From Clostridia bacterium (lineage in GTDB: Bacteria > Bacillota > Clostridia > Lachnospirales > Lachnospiraceae): a stretch of 64,000 bases of DNA. The position numbers and the translations under genes were made by a program. The notes beneath the pieces were generated by a model. It did no database searches, had not been told where the DNA came from, and worked only from the letters and a program-made list of their open reading frames with translations. The stretch is taken from contig CAJTEN010000002.1 in the NCBI GenBank assembly GCA_910575245.1, forward strand, positions 21,185 through 85,184. The letters are read 5' to 3'. Of the stretch, positions 51,075-59,028 are shown piece after piece (positions within the stretch are counted from its first letter, which is position 1; each line of letters begins with the position of its first letter).

Positions 51075-51464
51075 ATGGGGAAAGGAAAAATATCACAGGT
51101 TGTTACCAAACAGGGTGTGGTCTTATCGGATTGGGAAATGAATTATTACTCTGACATGAATGTGCAGGGCATTAACAGCCAGGACTATATTCAGATGATG
51201 TTCTGTCTGAATGAAGGGGTATCATGGAATATTGCGAATGACCGGCGGGGTGTTCATATTTCAAAAGGAGAATCCTGCATATACAGAGGGTATGGGAAAA
51301 TGGAGTACCTGTGTTATTTGGGTAAAAGGGATTTTGTCTTTAGGAATGTGAAGATTCCCGTAGAATATTTTCTTAGAATTCTTCAGGATTATTTTGATCC
51401 CCGCGAAACAGGGAGGTATGAGAAAAAGCTGCTTTCTGTGTATCTGAGTGAAGTATTGGAATAA
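51075..51464 (+). pseudogene. AraC-family regulator, sensor half only
   Basis: The 129-residue frame encodes VLSDWEMNYYSDMNVQGINS, DYIQMMFCLNEGVSWNIAND, SKGESCIYRGYGKMEYLCYL and FVFRNVKIPVEYFLRILQDY. This is the N-terminal effector half seen in AraC-type regulators of Clostridia. The DNA-binding half with two helix-turn-helix units does not follow in any frame, so the gene is cut at its 3' side and cannot bind DNA in the normal way. Confidence 0.6.
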
Positions 51465-51648
51465 GGCCGAACATTTCCCCGGTTTTCTTTACGATTTCAG
51501 ATATTTGCAGCATGGTCGCGTCCTTCTCAAAGATATGTTTTATTTCTGTGAGTGACAGCTTACATATTTTTGGTGGAAAGACAAGGCTTTTTTCAAAGAA
51601 AAATTCCTTACTTATATCAATAAATTTCTTACAGCATTTCTTTGGCTT

Positions 51649-51830
51649 CTACTCCGAAAGCTCGGCTTTCAACATTTCCAGCAATCGTTCAGCAATAGGA
51701 GTAAAAACTTGATATTTTTTCCATATTAGATACATTTTTGTTTCAAGTTTAGGAGTAAGAGGGCGGAACGCAAGTCCGCTGTCGGGGCTTGTATCAATTA
51801 AGTGCTTAAAAGTTAAAAGATAACCCACTC
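51649..51830 (-). pseudogene. LysR-family regulator, C-terminal remnant
   Basis: Minus-strand translation down to the TAG at 51649-51651 gives GYLLTFKHLIDTSPDSGLAF, then RPLTPKLETKMYLIWKKYQV and FTPIAERLLEMLKAEL. The alternation of a PL-x-P segment, YLIWKKxQ and a terminal helix AERLLEML is the end of a LysR effector domain. No N-terminal part is found upstream, so only a relic remains. The 180 bases between it and the AraC fragment show no recognisable gene. Confidence 0.6.
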
Positions 51831-51837
51831 TTTTGGA

Positions 51838-52035
51838 GATAATTCAAGTGTATTCAATGTTAAAGGCCCCTCGAGTTGGGAAGTGCCAAAATGGTTATAT
51901 TCATGGTCTGGGGACGCTCATAGTAACATTCGGGGCGATATTTCGAGGTTTGCTTTGCATAAATTGCCTCTCACACCTGAATCATGTTCTCCAGGCCATG
52001 AATCGCAACCGTATGAAAATATGTCGGGTTGGTAA
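51838..52035 (+). pseudogene. Unidentified coding remnant
   Basis: An open stretch without a start reads NVKGPSSWEVPKWLYSWSGD, then SRFALHKLPLTPESC and SQPYENMSGW before a TAA. Composition and aromatic pattern look like the C-terminus of a real protein, but I cannot name the family. It lies between a LysR remnant and a rhamnosidase remnant in a zone of deletions. The next 75 bases contain nothing recognisable. Confidence 0.3.
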
Positions 52036-52111
52036 AAAGAATCTACATGGTAATTGGAACGGGAATCGTTAAACTTATATTATAGCCTGAAATAAATCGG
52101 AGACATCCTAT

Positions 52112-52557
52112 ATGCGCAGTTCGCACAAACTGGTAATCTTCACGGATATTCTTAAACCGCGGGTTTCTTTTCAGGTGACGGATACGGAAGCGAAGAAAGC
52201 GGAGGCTGTCCGGACCGTGGCGGCGCTGGATGAGAATTTCGAGGATATTGTTTATGATTCGGGAAAGTCGGCGCAGGTACAGACGATCGGTGCGTTTCAT
52301 TTGAAAGTGACGGTACCCTTCGGGGTGTCCGCGAAGATTGTCCTGCCCAATACGGCAAGAGAGCCTCAAGAGGTGGAAGCAGTGAGCTGCTTGAGAATCC
52401 GTGCGCCTTAGCGGTGGTAGAGAGCTTCATACCGGGATGGCAGGCAGTGCCGGGCGGTATGCATGATATGACGGTGGAGATGCTGAACGATACGCCGTTT
52501 GTGAATCTGACAGGAGAGCAGATGGAAGCGTTTAATGCGCATTTAAAGAATTGTTGA
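52112..52557 (+). pseudogene. Alpha-L-rhamnosidase (GH78) C-terminal remnant
   Basis: The first frame contains FHLKVTVPFGVSAKIVLPNT and EPQEVEAVS, the C-terminal beta-sandwich signature of GH78 rhamnosidases (relatives: VTVPFGxxAEIVLP). It shifts frame near 52385 and continues as LENPCALAVVESFIPGW, GGMHDMTVEMLNDTPFVNLT and EQMEAFNAHLK, an extra C-terminal tail present in some clostridial GH78 enzymes. The catalytic barrel is missing here; part of such a barrel lies at 56310-56876. The gene ends 23 bases before pgmB. Confidence 0.65.
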
Positions 52558-52580
52558 GAGTAAATAAGGAGGAGACGGAG

Positions 52581-53216
52581 ATGAGGTACAAAGCAGTTAT
52601 TTTTGACCTGGACGGAGTGATCTGTTTCACGGACAAATATCATTATCAGGCGTGGAAGGAGATGGCTGACGGGATCGGTGTGTATTTTGACGAGGTGATC
52701 AACAACAGGCTCAGGGGCGTCAGCCGTATGGCGAGCCTGGATATCATACTGGAGCGCAGTGAGAAGTCCTATAAGGAAAAGAAAAAAGAGAAGCTGGCGG
52801 CGCAGAAGAACGAAATCTACAAGAAACTTTTGGAACAGATGTCACCGGCGGATCTGTCGGACGAAGTAAAGAACACGCTGGACGAACTGCGCAAGAGAGG
52901 ATATAAGCTGGCGATCGGTTCCTCCAGCAAGAATACGAAGATGATCTTAAAGCAGCTGGGACTGGACGGCTATTTCGATGCCATCAGCGACGGTACGAAT
53001 ATCACACACTCCAAGCCGGATCCGGAGGTATTCTTAAAGGCGGCGCAGTTTTTGGGAATGGATCCGGAAGCCTGCCTGGTGGTGGAGGATGCACTGGCGG
53101 GAATCGATGCGGCTGTGGCCGGTGGGTTTGACAGTGCCGGAGTCGGTGAGGCGGCAACCCATGAGAAGGTGACGTATCCGATGGAGACGTTCGGGGCTCT
53201 TTCATTAAAAGTATAA
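52581..53216 (+). CDS. pgmB: Beta-phosphoglucomutase-like HAD hydrolase
   Basis: A 211-residue HAD-superfamily protein. The nucleophile motif FDLDGVICFTD (Asp nucleophile and acid/base Asp two residues on), the cap domain with NNRLRGVSRMASLDIIL, motif II IGSSSKN, the lysine-bearing THSKPDPEVFLKAAQ and the acidic VVEDALAGIDAAVAGG give the beta-phosphoglucomutase pattern: conversion of beta-glucose 1-phosphate to glucose 6-phosphate through a bis-phosphate. AGGAGGAG precedes the ATG. pgmB usually partners a GH65 phosphorylase, which is not visible here. It lies in a glycan-use region. Confidence 0.9.
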   Translation: MRYKAVIFDLDGVICFTDKYHYQAWKEMADGIGVYFDEVINNRLRGVSRMASLDIILERSEKSYKEKKKEKLAAQKNEIYKKLLEQMSPADLSDEVKNTLDELRKRGYKLAIGSSSKNTKMILKQLGLDGYFDAISDGTNITHSKPDPEVFLKAAQFLGMDPEACLVVEDALAGIDAAVAGGFDSAGVGEAATHEKVTYPMETFGALSLKV

Positions 53217-53320
53217 CAAGGAAACATACGTCATGCAGCCTGTGCAGCTTGCCTGCATATGTGCATTGCGTGCATGTACTGTTTATTCGGGTAAATTTGT
53301 GAAAGAGAGGGTTATAAATC

Positions 53321-54265
53321 ATGAAATTCGATAAATCAAAAGAACTTATCCCGATCTGGGGAGACGTGATCCCCGGAAATACGGGAGAGAGCAAGCACGA
53401 CAGGATGCATTGGGATGATACGCTGGTATACCGGGAAGAGATCAAGGACGGCTATGCGAAGGAGACTTATGCTGATGTTCCTTTCCTGGTGCCGTATCTG
53501 GTTCCGGGCAGTAAGAAGTGCGTGATCTCCTGTCCGGGAGGGGCTTATCTGTCGAAGAGTATCGATAATGAAGGGGAGCAGATCGCGGAATTTTTGAATG
53601 CCGCCGGCATTAGCTGCTTTGTACTCTGGTACAGGGCTTATCCTTATAAAGCGCCTTATATGTTCCTTGACCTGCAGCGTGCGATCCGTTTCCTGAGATT
53701 TCACGCTGAGGAATACGGATTTGATCCGGATCAGATCGCAACGGTGGGATTCTCGGCAGGTGGGAATCTGGCAGGCGTACAGGCGGTATGCTTTAGGGAC
53801 GCGCCGGTAGAGGCAGATGGTTATGAACCGGATGAGACCGACAGGATGAACGGGGCACCAAATGCAGTCGGACTTATTTATCCTGCAGTGACAGTGGCGG
53901 ATGACAAGATTCAGGTAGTCATGGCGGATGCAGAGACTTACAATGATCCTGAAGCGAGGAAGAAATTCAGCAAGCGATATGAGATGAAGGAGCATGTGAA
54001 AGAAGGGGATGCTCCGATGTTCTTGTGCAATGCGGTGGATGATGATGCGATCAACGCTTTCCATATGGTGGATTTCGCCAGAGCCTGCAGAGAGAAGAAG
54101 GTGCCTTGTGAACTGCATGTTTTCCCGTATGGAGGACATGGCTTCGGCGGGTGCAGGCCGCAGCCGGCGCCGCCTATTCCGGGGATGGTACCGCCGGATC
54201 TTTCAGCGGTGACACAGTGGAAGGAGTTGTTTGTCAGCTGGCTGAACAGGACATTAGGCACTTAA
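53321..54265 (+). CDS. Alpha/beta hydrolase, probable acetyl- or feruloyl-type esterase
   Basis: A 314-residue esterase of the BD-FAE/xylan-acetylesterase kind. The oxyanion loop is CPGGAYLSKS; the nucleophile serine is in VGFSAGGNLAG near residue 146; an acidic residue lies in AVDDDAINAFHMVDFA and the catalytic histidine in PYGGHGFGGC. No signal peptide is present, so it acts on imported oligosaccharides. The neighbours (pgmB, GH43, a second esterase) suggest removal of acyl groups from plant glycan fragments. GAGAGGG lies upstream. Confidence 0.87.
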   Translation: MKFDKSKELIPIWGDVIPGNTGESKHDRMHWDDTLVYREEIKDGYAKETYADVPFLVPYLVPGSKKCVISCPGGAYLSKSIDNEGEQIAEFLNAAGISCFVLWYRAYPYKAPYMFLDLQRAIRFLRFHAEEYGFDPDQIATVGFSAGGNLAGVQAVCFRDAPVEADGYEPDETDRMNGAPNAVGLIYPAVTVADDKIQVVMADAETYNDPEARKKFSKRYEMKEHVKEGDAPMFLCNAVDDDAINAFHMVDFARACREKKVPCELHVFPYGGHGFGGCRPQPAPPIPGMVPPDLSAVTQWKELFVSWLNRTLGT

Positions 54266-54340
54266 CGACAAGTTCCTGCGCAAAATGGCAACAGTTTGGT
54301 TCTGGCTTGTCCAGGTTGGGACAGTAATGCAAGAAAATAA

Positions 54341-54444
54341 TGGTAACAGTTCAGCCCAGTACTTTGCATTTACTGCAAAAAACTTTGCATTTGGTGCAAA
54401 GTTTGTGAGAACATGTGAATTTTGCCAAGGGGAATCTGCCCCTC
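54341..54444 (+). repeat. Interspersed repeat, copy 2 (double hairpin)
   Basis: TGGTAACAGTTCAGCCCAG opens the unit as in copy 1 at 48428. Here two TTTGCA hairpins follow in tandem: 54362-54379 with loop TTTAC, and 54382-54404 with loop TTTGG. The unit then ends in GTGAGAA and GGGGAATCTGCCCC. The duplication of the hairpin is the main difference from copy 1. It is non-coding and lies between two glycan genes. Confidence 0.75.
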
Positions 54445-54542
54445 GCCGCAGGCGACTTGGAATGGGCATATTCCGTAACAGAGAAGCCGAGAGGCTGGAA
54501 TGTCACGAATAATGGATATAGGGAAGGAATGCGGTATAGGTT

Positions 54543-55613
54543 ATGGATAAATTGAAAATTTCTGAAAACGGACGATACTTTATCAATGCTGACGGCGCTC
54601 CCTTTGTCTGGCTGGCGGATACCGTATGGACCATGCCACAGAGGATGAAGTGGGACGATGTAGAGTACCTGATGCAGAAGAGAAAAAGCCAGGGCTTTAC
54701 GGTGTTGCAGATTGTGGCGCTGGATCCGGAGCGGGATGTGCAGATGAGATCGCCTGCCGGGGACGCGGCGCTCTTATATGACAACCTGCGCGCGCCCAAT
54801 GAGAAATATTTCGAATATCTTGACTGGATCATAGACAAGGCAGAGGAATATGGATTCTATGTGCTTCTTCTGCCTGTATGGGGACAGCTTGTGGTGGGAG
54901 ATGACTGGGCGGGCGGTGTGTTCCCGAAGACAGTGACGGAGGAGAATGCTTATGGCTACGGAGAGTGGATCGGCAGAAGATACCGGGAGAAGAAGCATAT
55001 ACTCTGGTGTCTTGGCGGCGACCGCCAGCCAGTCCACAAGGGCGTGGATTATAGAAATGTCTGGCGGCGGATGGCGGAAGGACTGGCAAAAGGCGTGCTG
55101 GGCAAAGCGTTAAAGTATAATGTGAAAGACCCGGCATGGGAAGATCTTCTGATCACATATCATGCATGCCACGAGGCTGAGACAGGCGAGTGCTCGACGC
55201 TGTCCTATTGGGACGGGGAAGAGGAAGCATGGATTCGGTTTGTGATGCTGCAGTCCGGCCATGGGCTCCTTCCGAAGAATTATGAGCTTGTGGCAAAAGA
55301 GTATGCGAATTCCCATGTGCGCCCTGTCTGGGACGGGGAACCTGCCTATGAGATGATGATCACGACATTTCCGCCGGTGGATGAGTCTTATCACGGAACG
55401 TGGATGGTGCGCAGGCGTGCCTACTGGAGTATGCTGTCTGGTTCCTTCGGGCATACTTACGGACATGCTTCGGTATGGTGCACCATCGGTGAGAAGGAAA
55501 GAAGTATTATGACCCAATATTCCTGGTATGAGGCGCTGCAGTCAGAGGGCTCCGGCCAGATGAAATTTGAGAAATCCAGCCGGTGTCATAATCTTTGGAT
55601 TGTTCAAACCTGA
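54543..55613 (+). CDS. DUF4038 glycoside hydrolase, C-terminally shortened
   Basis: A 356-residue (beta/alpha)8-type hydrolase. The family signatures are FVWLADTVWTMPQRMKWDDV near the start, then FTVLQIVALDPERD, YGFYVLLLPVWGQLVVGDDW, HILWCLGGDRQP with the GGD acid region, and PVWDGEPAYE with the second acidic residue. DUF4038 enzymes act on plant glycans, some as apiosidases. Relatives carry a C-terminal beta-sandwich (collagen-binding-like) domain; here the sequence leaves the family after QYSWYEALQSEGSGQM and ends at NLWIVQT, directly against a sugar-permease fragment. The barrel may still fold, but activity is uncertain. Confidence 0.82.
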   Translation: MDKLKISENGRYFINADGAPFVWLADTVWTMPQRMKWDDVEYLMQKRKSQGFTVLQIVALDPERDVQMRSPAGDAALLYDNLRAPNEKYFEYLDWIIDKAEEYGFYVLLLPVWGQLVVGDDWAGGVFPKTVTEENAYGYGEWIGRRYREKKHILWCLGGDRQPVHKGVDYRNVWRRMAEGLAKGVLGKALKYNVKDPAWEDLLITYHACHEAETGECSTLSYWDGEEEAWIRFVMLQSGHGLLPKNYELVAKEYANSHVRPVWDGEPAYEMMITTFPPVDESYHGTWMVRRRAYWSMLSGSFGHTYGHASVWCTIGEKERSIMTQYSWYEALQSEGSGQMKFEKSSRCHNLWIVQT

Positions 55614-55625
55614 CTTATATTCTAT

Positions 55626-55796
55626 GCGACTGTCAAAGAAAAATCAAATGAATTCATGAAATGGGGCTTGCAATTCATCCGTGTTGCTTTTGCAGGTACG
55701 CTTATTGCAATGTTGCCCGCAGTTGTAATATACTTTATGATACAGAAGTATATTATGGCCTGCATGACGGCAGGAGCATTCAAAAATAAAATGTAA
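55626..55796 (+). pseudogene. Sugar ABC permease (MalG/LplC type) C-terminal fragment
   Basis: In the frame following the DUF4038 stop, 56 codons without a start encode FMKWGLQFIRVAFAGTLIAM, then LPAVVIYFMIQKYIMACMTA and GAFKNKM. This is the last helix and terminal QKYxxxGxxxGAxK segment of CUT1 sugar permeases; the intact permease at 58096 ends in FQKYFAKGLVMGAVKG. Only about a fifth of the protein is left. It shows that the DUF4038 gene was fused to a deleted transporter gene. Confidence 0.7.
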
Positions 55797-55831
55797 ATGA
55801 AAATAGTAGAAAGGGTACGGGCGATTAACCT

Positions 55832-56230
55832 ATGCAGGAAGTATTGAGAATTGATGTGGTTTTGGATCAGGTTGAGACAGTGCAGGGAGCGGGCGGAGAA
55901 GCTGCGATGATACTTTTTCATGGAACTTTTAGCTGTGAGCTTGGGTCTGGCATAGTATTACCGGGAGGCGTAGACACACAGATTCAGCGGACGGGAGAAA
56001 AGAGATCCCTGTCAGCGAGGTATATTTTAGAGGGAAAAGATGAGAATCAAAGGATATTCCGCATTTTTGTGGAAAACAATGGCATCTGTACGGAAAGCGG
56101 AGCGCTGAAGACATCTCCGGTGATTTATACGGACGCGGAAGAATTACAATGGATGGAGCAGGAGAAGCTGAGTGGTATTGTGGAAGGAAACGGGGAAAAC
56201 AAAGTGCAGATCAGGATATATAAAGGGTAG
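55832..56230 (+). CDS. DUF3237-family protein
   Basis: A 132-residue protein with the strands of DUF3237: MILFHGTFSCELGSGIVLPG, GVDTQIQRTGEKRSLSARYI and FRIFVENNGICTES, a single-domain barrel of unknown activity that often accompanies sugar or aromatic metabolism genes. An 'AAAGGG' lies upstream. After its stop, another frame (56232-56323) reads ALELEEELEHLFEDVPPASI, which looks like real protein of unknown origin, so the 3' end may be shifted or fused. Confidence in function is low. Confidence 0.65.
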   Translation: MQEVLRIDVVLDQVETVQGAGGEAAMILFHGTFSCELGSGIVLPGGVDTQIQRTGEKRSLSARYILEGKDENQRIFRIFVENNGICTESGALKTSPVIYTDAEELQWMEQEKLSGIVEGNGENKVQIRIYKG

Positions 56231-56309
56231 ACAACTGCGCTTGAGTTGGAAGAAGAGCTGGAGCATTTATTTGAGGATGTTCCGCCTGCGTCTATAGAGG
56301 AGATCATTC

Positions 56310-56876
56310 GTGGACAGGATTAGACAGTTAGGAGAACGGAAATACCCCATTCAGGAACACTGGCTTGCCGAATGCTATAGAACAATGTTGGTTATAAGCG
56401 AACGGCTTGGAAAGGAAACGGCTGAATCTGTTGCTTATCAGGAAAAATATGAAAGGCTGAAAGAAAACATCAACAGATTTTACTGGAATGAGGAAAAAGG
56501 AGCGTATATAGATTCCTTTTCCTCCGGAAAGAATCATGTGAGCAGGCATGCGAATATTTTTGCGATTCTGTTTGATATAGCCGACAGAGGGCGGAAAGAG
56601 CAGATCACAACGTCCTACTTTAAATTCTACGAGATGGATGCCCTGTGCCGGATGGGATGTCTTGAAGAAGTATTGACCAGAATCAGAGAATACTGGGGCG
56701 GTATGCTGGAGCGCGGAGCAGTCACCTTCTGGGAAGAGTGTGACCCTGCGGTTCTGGCGGAAGAGCAATATGATATGTATGGCGACAAGTTCGGTAAGAG
56801 CCTGTGCCATGCCTGGTCAGCGAGTCCCATTTATCTGGACTGTACGCTGCCGGTGTGCACCCGTACATTTCCTTAA
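56310..56876 (+). pseudogene. Alpha-L-rhamnosidase (GH78) catalytic-domain fragment
   Basis: The frame encodes FYWNEEKGAYIDSF, VSRHANIFAILFDIADRGRK, FYEMDALCRMGCLEEVLTRI, REYWGGMLERGAVTFWEECD and YGDKFGKSLCHAWSASPIYL. These are the consecutive C-terminal blocks of the GH78 (alpha/alpha)6 barrel, including the conserved TFWEE and CHAWSASP motifs. The first two thirds of the enzyme are absent and the sequence diverges right after SPIYL. No active rhamnosidase can be made. It may have been one gene with the tail at 52112-52557 before rearrangement. Confidence 0.75.
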
Positions 56877-57217
56877 AGGAAGAAAGGCACAAGCATCATG
56901 AAAAGTCTATTCTTTTTCAACTTTGTTAACCTCTCTATGCAATTCCGAATGATCAATTCTTCTTGTATTAACGCTTCCTATTATATGATTTTAAAACCCG
57001 AAACACAATTGCTTTATTACACTGCCCCGTTCGGGCGGAAATAGAGTTACTATGAGCGGCCCTCGGGCCGTGAATAATAACATTCGTAAATTTTATCGGA
57101 AACAGACAGTCGCTTGTCTTTTCATGTCATTTTTGGTATATCTAAAAAAACAGGAGGTTTTCCTATGCTGTTGGAAAGAAGAAAACAAACTGGAGGGCCT
57201 GGCTTCCGTTTTACCTG

Positions 57218-58084
57218 ATGGGACTGCCGGGACTGCTATACCTTTTAATCAATAATTATATGCCGATGATCGGGCTGACGGTGGCGTTTAAAGATTATAA
57301 ATATAACCTTGGCATCTGGGACAGCCCGTGGGTGGGATTTAAGAATTTTAAGTTTCTGTTTAAGACAGGGGACGCCTTTGTCATGGTCCGGAATACACTG
57401 CTGTACAATGTTGTCTGGATCATACTCGGGATGGTTCTGGGAGTCACCTTCGCAATCCTGCTCAACGAGGTGAGGAGCAGGTACGCGAAGAAGTTCTACC
57501 AGACCGTGATCCTGATGCCGTACCTGATGTCCATGGTGGTCTGCGCCTATCTGGCGTTTGCCTATCTGGCACCGGGGACCGGGCTGTTTACGAATATTTT
57601 TGCACGCATTACGGGGCGCGAGGTCAGTTTCTATACGGAGACGAAATACTGGCCGTTTATTCTGACCTTCGTGAATCAGTGGAAGGGAATCGGGTTCGGC
57701 ATGATCCTGTACCTTTCCAGCGTGATCGGAATCGACCCGTCGCTTTACGAGGCGGCGGCCCTGGACGGGGCGACAAGGTGGCAGCAGCATATGAGAGTCA
57801 CTATTCCGCTGTTAAAGCCGACGATCATTATGATGATGATCCTGAATATGGGACAGATCTTCCGTTCGGATTTCGGTCTGTTTTATCAGGTGCCGATGGA
57901 CCAGGGAGCGCTCTACAGCGTGACACAGACGATAGATACCTATGTGTACCGCGCGCTGCTTCAGAGAAATGATGTGGGGATGTCTTCGGCGGCAAGTTTT
58001 GTCCAATCGGTTGTCGGGTTTATCTTTATCGTGACGGCCAACCAGATCGTAAAGAAGGTTGACGAAAAGAATTCGCTGTTTTAG
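57218..58084 (+). CDS. Sugar ABC permease (LplB/CUT1 type), N-terminus possibly frameshifted
   Basis: A 288-residue permease: LINNYMPMIGLTVAFKDYKY near the start, six helices and the CUT1 coupling loop EAAALDGATRWQQHMRVTIP near residues 185-204, ending QIVKKVDEKNSLF. This LplB-type subunit imports oligosaccharides with the next gene and the lipoprotein at 63628. A good start (AGGAGG, ATG 57166) opens the wrong frame: adding one A to the short A run near 57183 would join it to the permease as WRAWLPFYLMGLPGLLYL. So either the gene begins at 57218 with a short N-terminus or it has a one-base deletion. The 289 bases before 57166 show no gene. Confidence 0.85.
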   Translation: MGLPGLLYLLINNYMPMIGLTVAFKDYKYNLGIWDSPWVGFKNFKFLFKTGDAFVMVRNTLLYNVVWIILGMVLGVTFAILLNEVRSRYAKKFYQTVILMPYLMSMVVCAYLAFAYLAPGTGLFTNIFARITGREVSFYTETKYWPFILTFVNQWKGIGFGMILYLSSVIGIDPSLYEAAALDGATRWQQHMRVTIPLLKPTIIMMMILNMGQIFRSDFGLFYQVPMDQGALYSVTQTIDTYVYRALLQRNDVGMSSAASFVQSVVGFIFIVTANQIVKKVDEKNSLF

Positions 58085-58095
58085 GAGGTGCAGAC

Positions 58096-58986
58096 ATGAT
58101 ATCAAGAGATCAGAAAAGATGGCAGATGGCGGCGCATGTGGTCCTGGCAGTCAGTTCGGCGCTGGCACTGCTCCCGTTTATCCTGCTGGTCATCATATCG
58201 TTTACGGATGATAAGACGGCTATTGAAAATGGATATTCCTATCTGCCGGCAAAGTGGTCCACAGGCGCATACGAGTACCTCCTGCAGAGCGCGGATAAAT
58301 TCGTGCGTGCCTACGGCATGACCATTCTCGTCACGCTGATCGGGACAACGGTGTGCGTTATCATAACTTCGATGCTCGCCTATATGCTTTCGAAGCGGAG
58401 CCTGCCGGGTGTGAAGGTGCTTAATTTTATCGTTGTATTTACAATGCTCTTTAACGGCGGCCTGGTGCCGACCTATATGATCTATACGACCGTATTCCAT
58501 ATCAAGAATACGATATGGGGACTGATCGTGCCGAATCTGATGATGAGCGCGTTCATGATCATGCTGGTGCGGAACTATTTCGAGCACAGCATCCCGGAGG
58601 AACTGTATGAATCCGCCCGCATCGACGGGGCAGGGGAGTTCTGCATATTCTTTAAGATCGTAATTCCGCTCTCTGTGCCGATCCTGGCGACGGTGGGGCT
58701 GATGACGGGGATTTCCTACTGGAATGACTGGCAGAACGGGCTTTATTACCTGGCGAAAGATAAGGGCGGACATCTGTACACAATACAGAACATACTGAAT
58801 GAGATCAATACGAATATTGCCTTCCTTGCTTCTTACAATGCAGGCGGTGTAAGCTCGGCGGACTTGCCGACTGCTACGGCCCGTATGGCGATCGCAGTGA
58901 TCGGTATCCTTCCGATCATCGTGATCTACCCATTCTTCCAGAAATATTTTGCGAAGGGGCTTGTGATGGGAGCGGTCAAAGGCTGA
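58096..58986 (+). CDS. Sugar ABC permease (LplC/YtcP type)
   Basis: A 296-residue partner permease with six helices: LPFILLVIISFTDDKTAIEN after helix 1, the SMLAYMLSKRSLPGVKVLNF and FNGGLVPTYM segments typical of LplC/YtcP, the coupling loop PEELYESARIDGAGEFCIFF near 174-193, and the C-terminus FFQKYFAKGLVMGAVKG. It starts 11 bases after its partner with TAGGAGG upstream. No ATPase gene is present; CUT1 systems of this type usually share an MsmK-like ATPase encoded elsewhere. Confidence 0.92.
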   Translation: MISRDQKRWQMAAHVVLAVSSALALLPFILLVIISFTDDKTAIENGYSYLPAKWSTGAYEYLLQSADKFVRAYGMTILVTLIGTTVCVIITSMLAYMLSKRSLPGVKVLNFIVVFTMLFNGGLVPTYMIYTTVFHIKNTIWGLIVPNLMMSAFMIMLVRNYFEHSIPEELYESARIDGAGEFCIFFKIVIPLSVPILATVGLMTGISYWNDWQNGLYYLAKDKGGHLYTIQNILNEINTNIAFLASYNAGGVSSADLPTATARMAIAVIGILPIIVIYPFFQKYFAKGLVMGAVKG

Positions 58987-59028
58987 TTGTGCCCTGAAAG
59001 GGCGGATATTGAAAAGGAGAACGGGAGT

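Noticed and set aside
51833-52072. A 79-codon plus-strand frame
   Set aside because: Another frame in the same stretch reads more like real protein, and this one has no ribosome site.
53336-54139. A 267-codon minus-strand frame
   Set aside because: It is a shadow of the alpha/beta hydrolase gene, which has all catalytic motifs on the plus strand.
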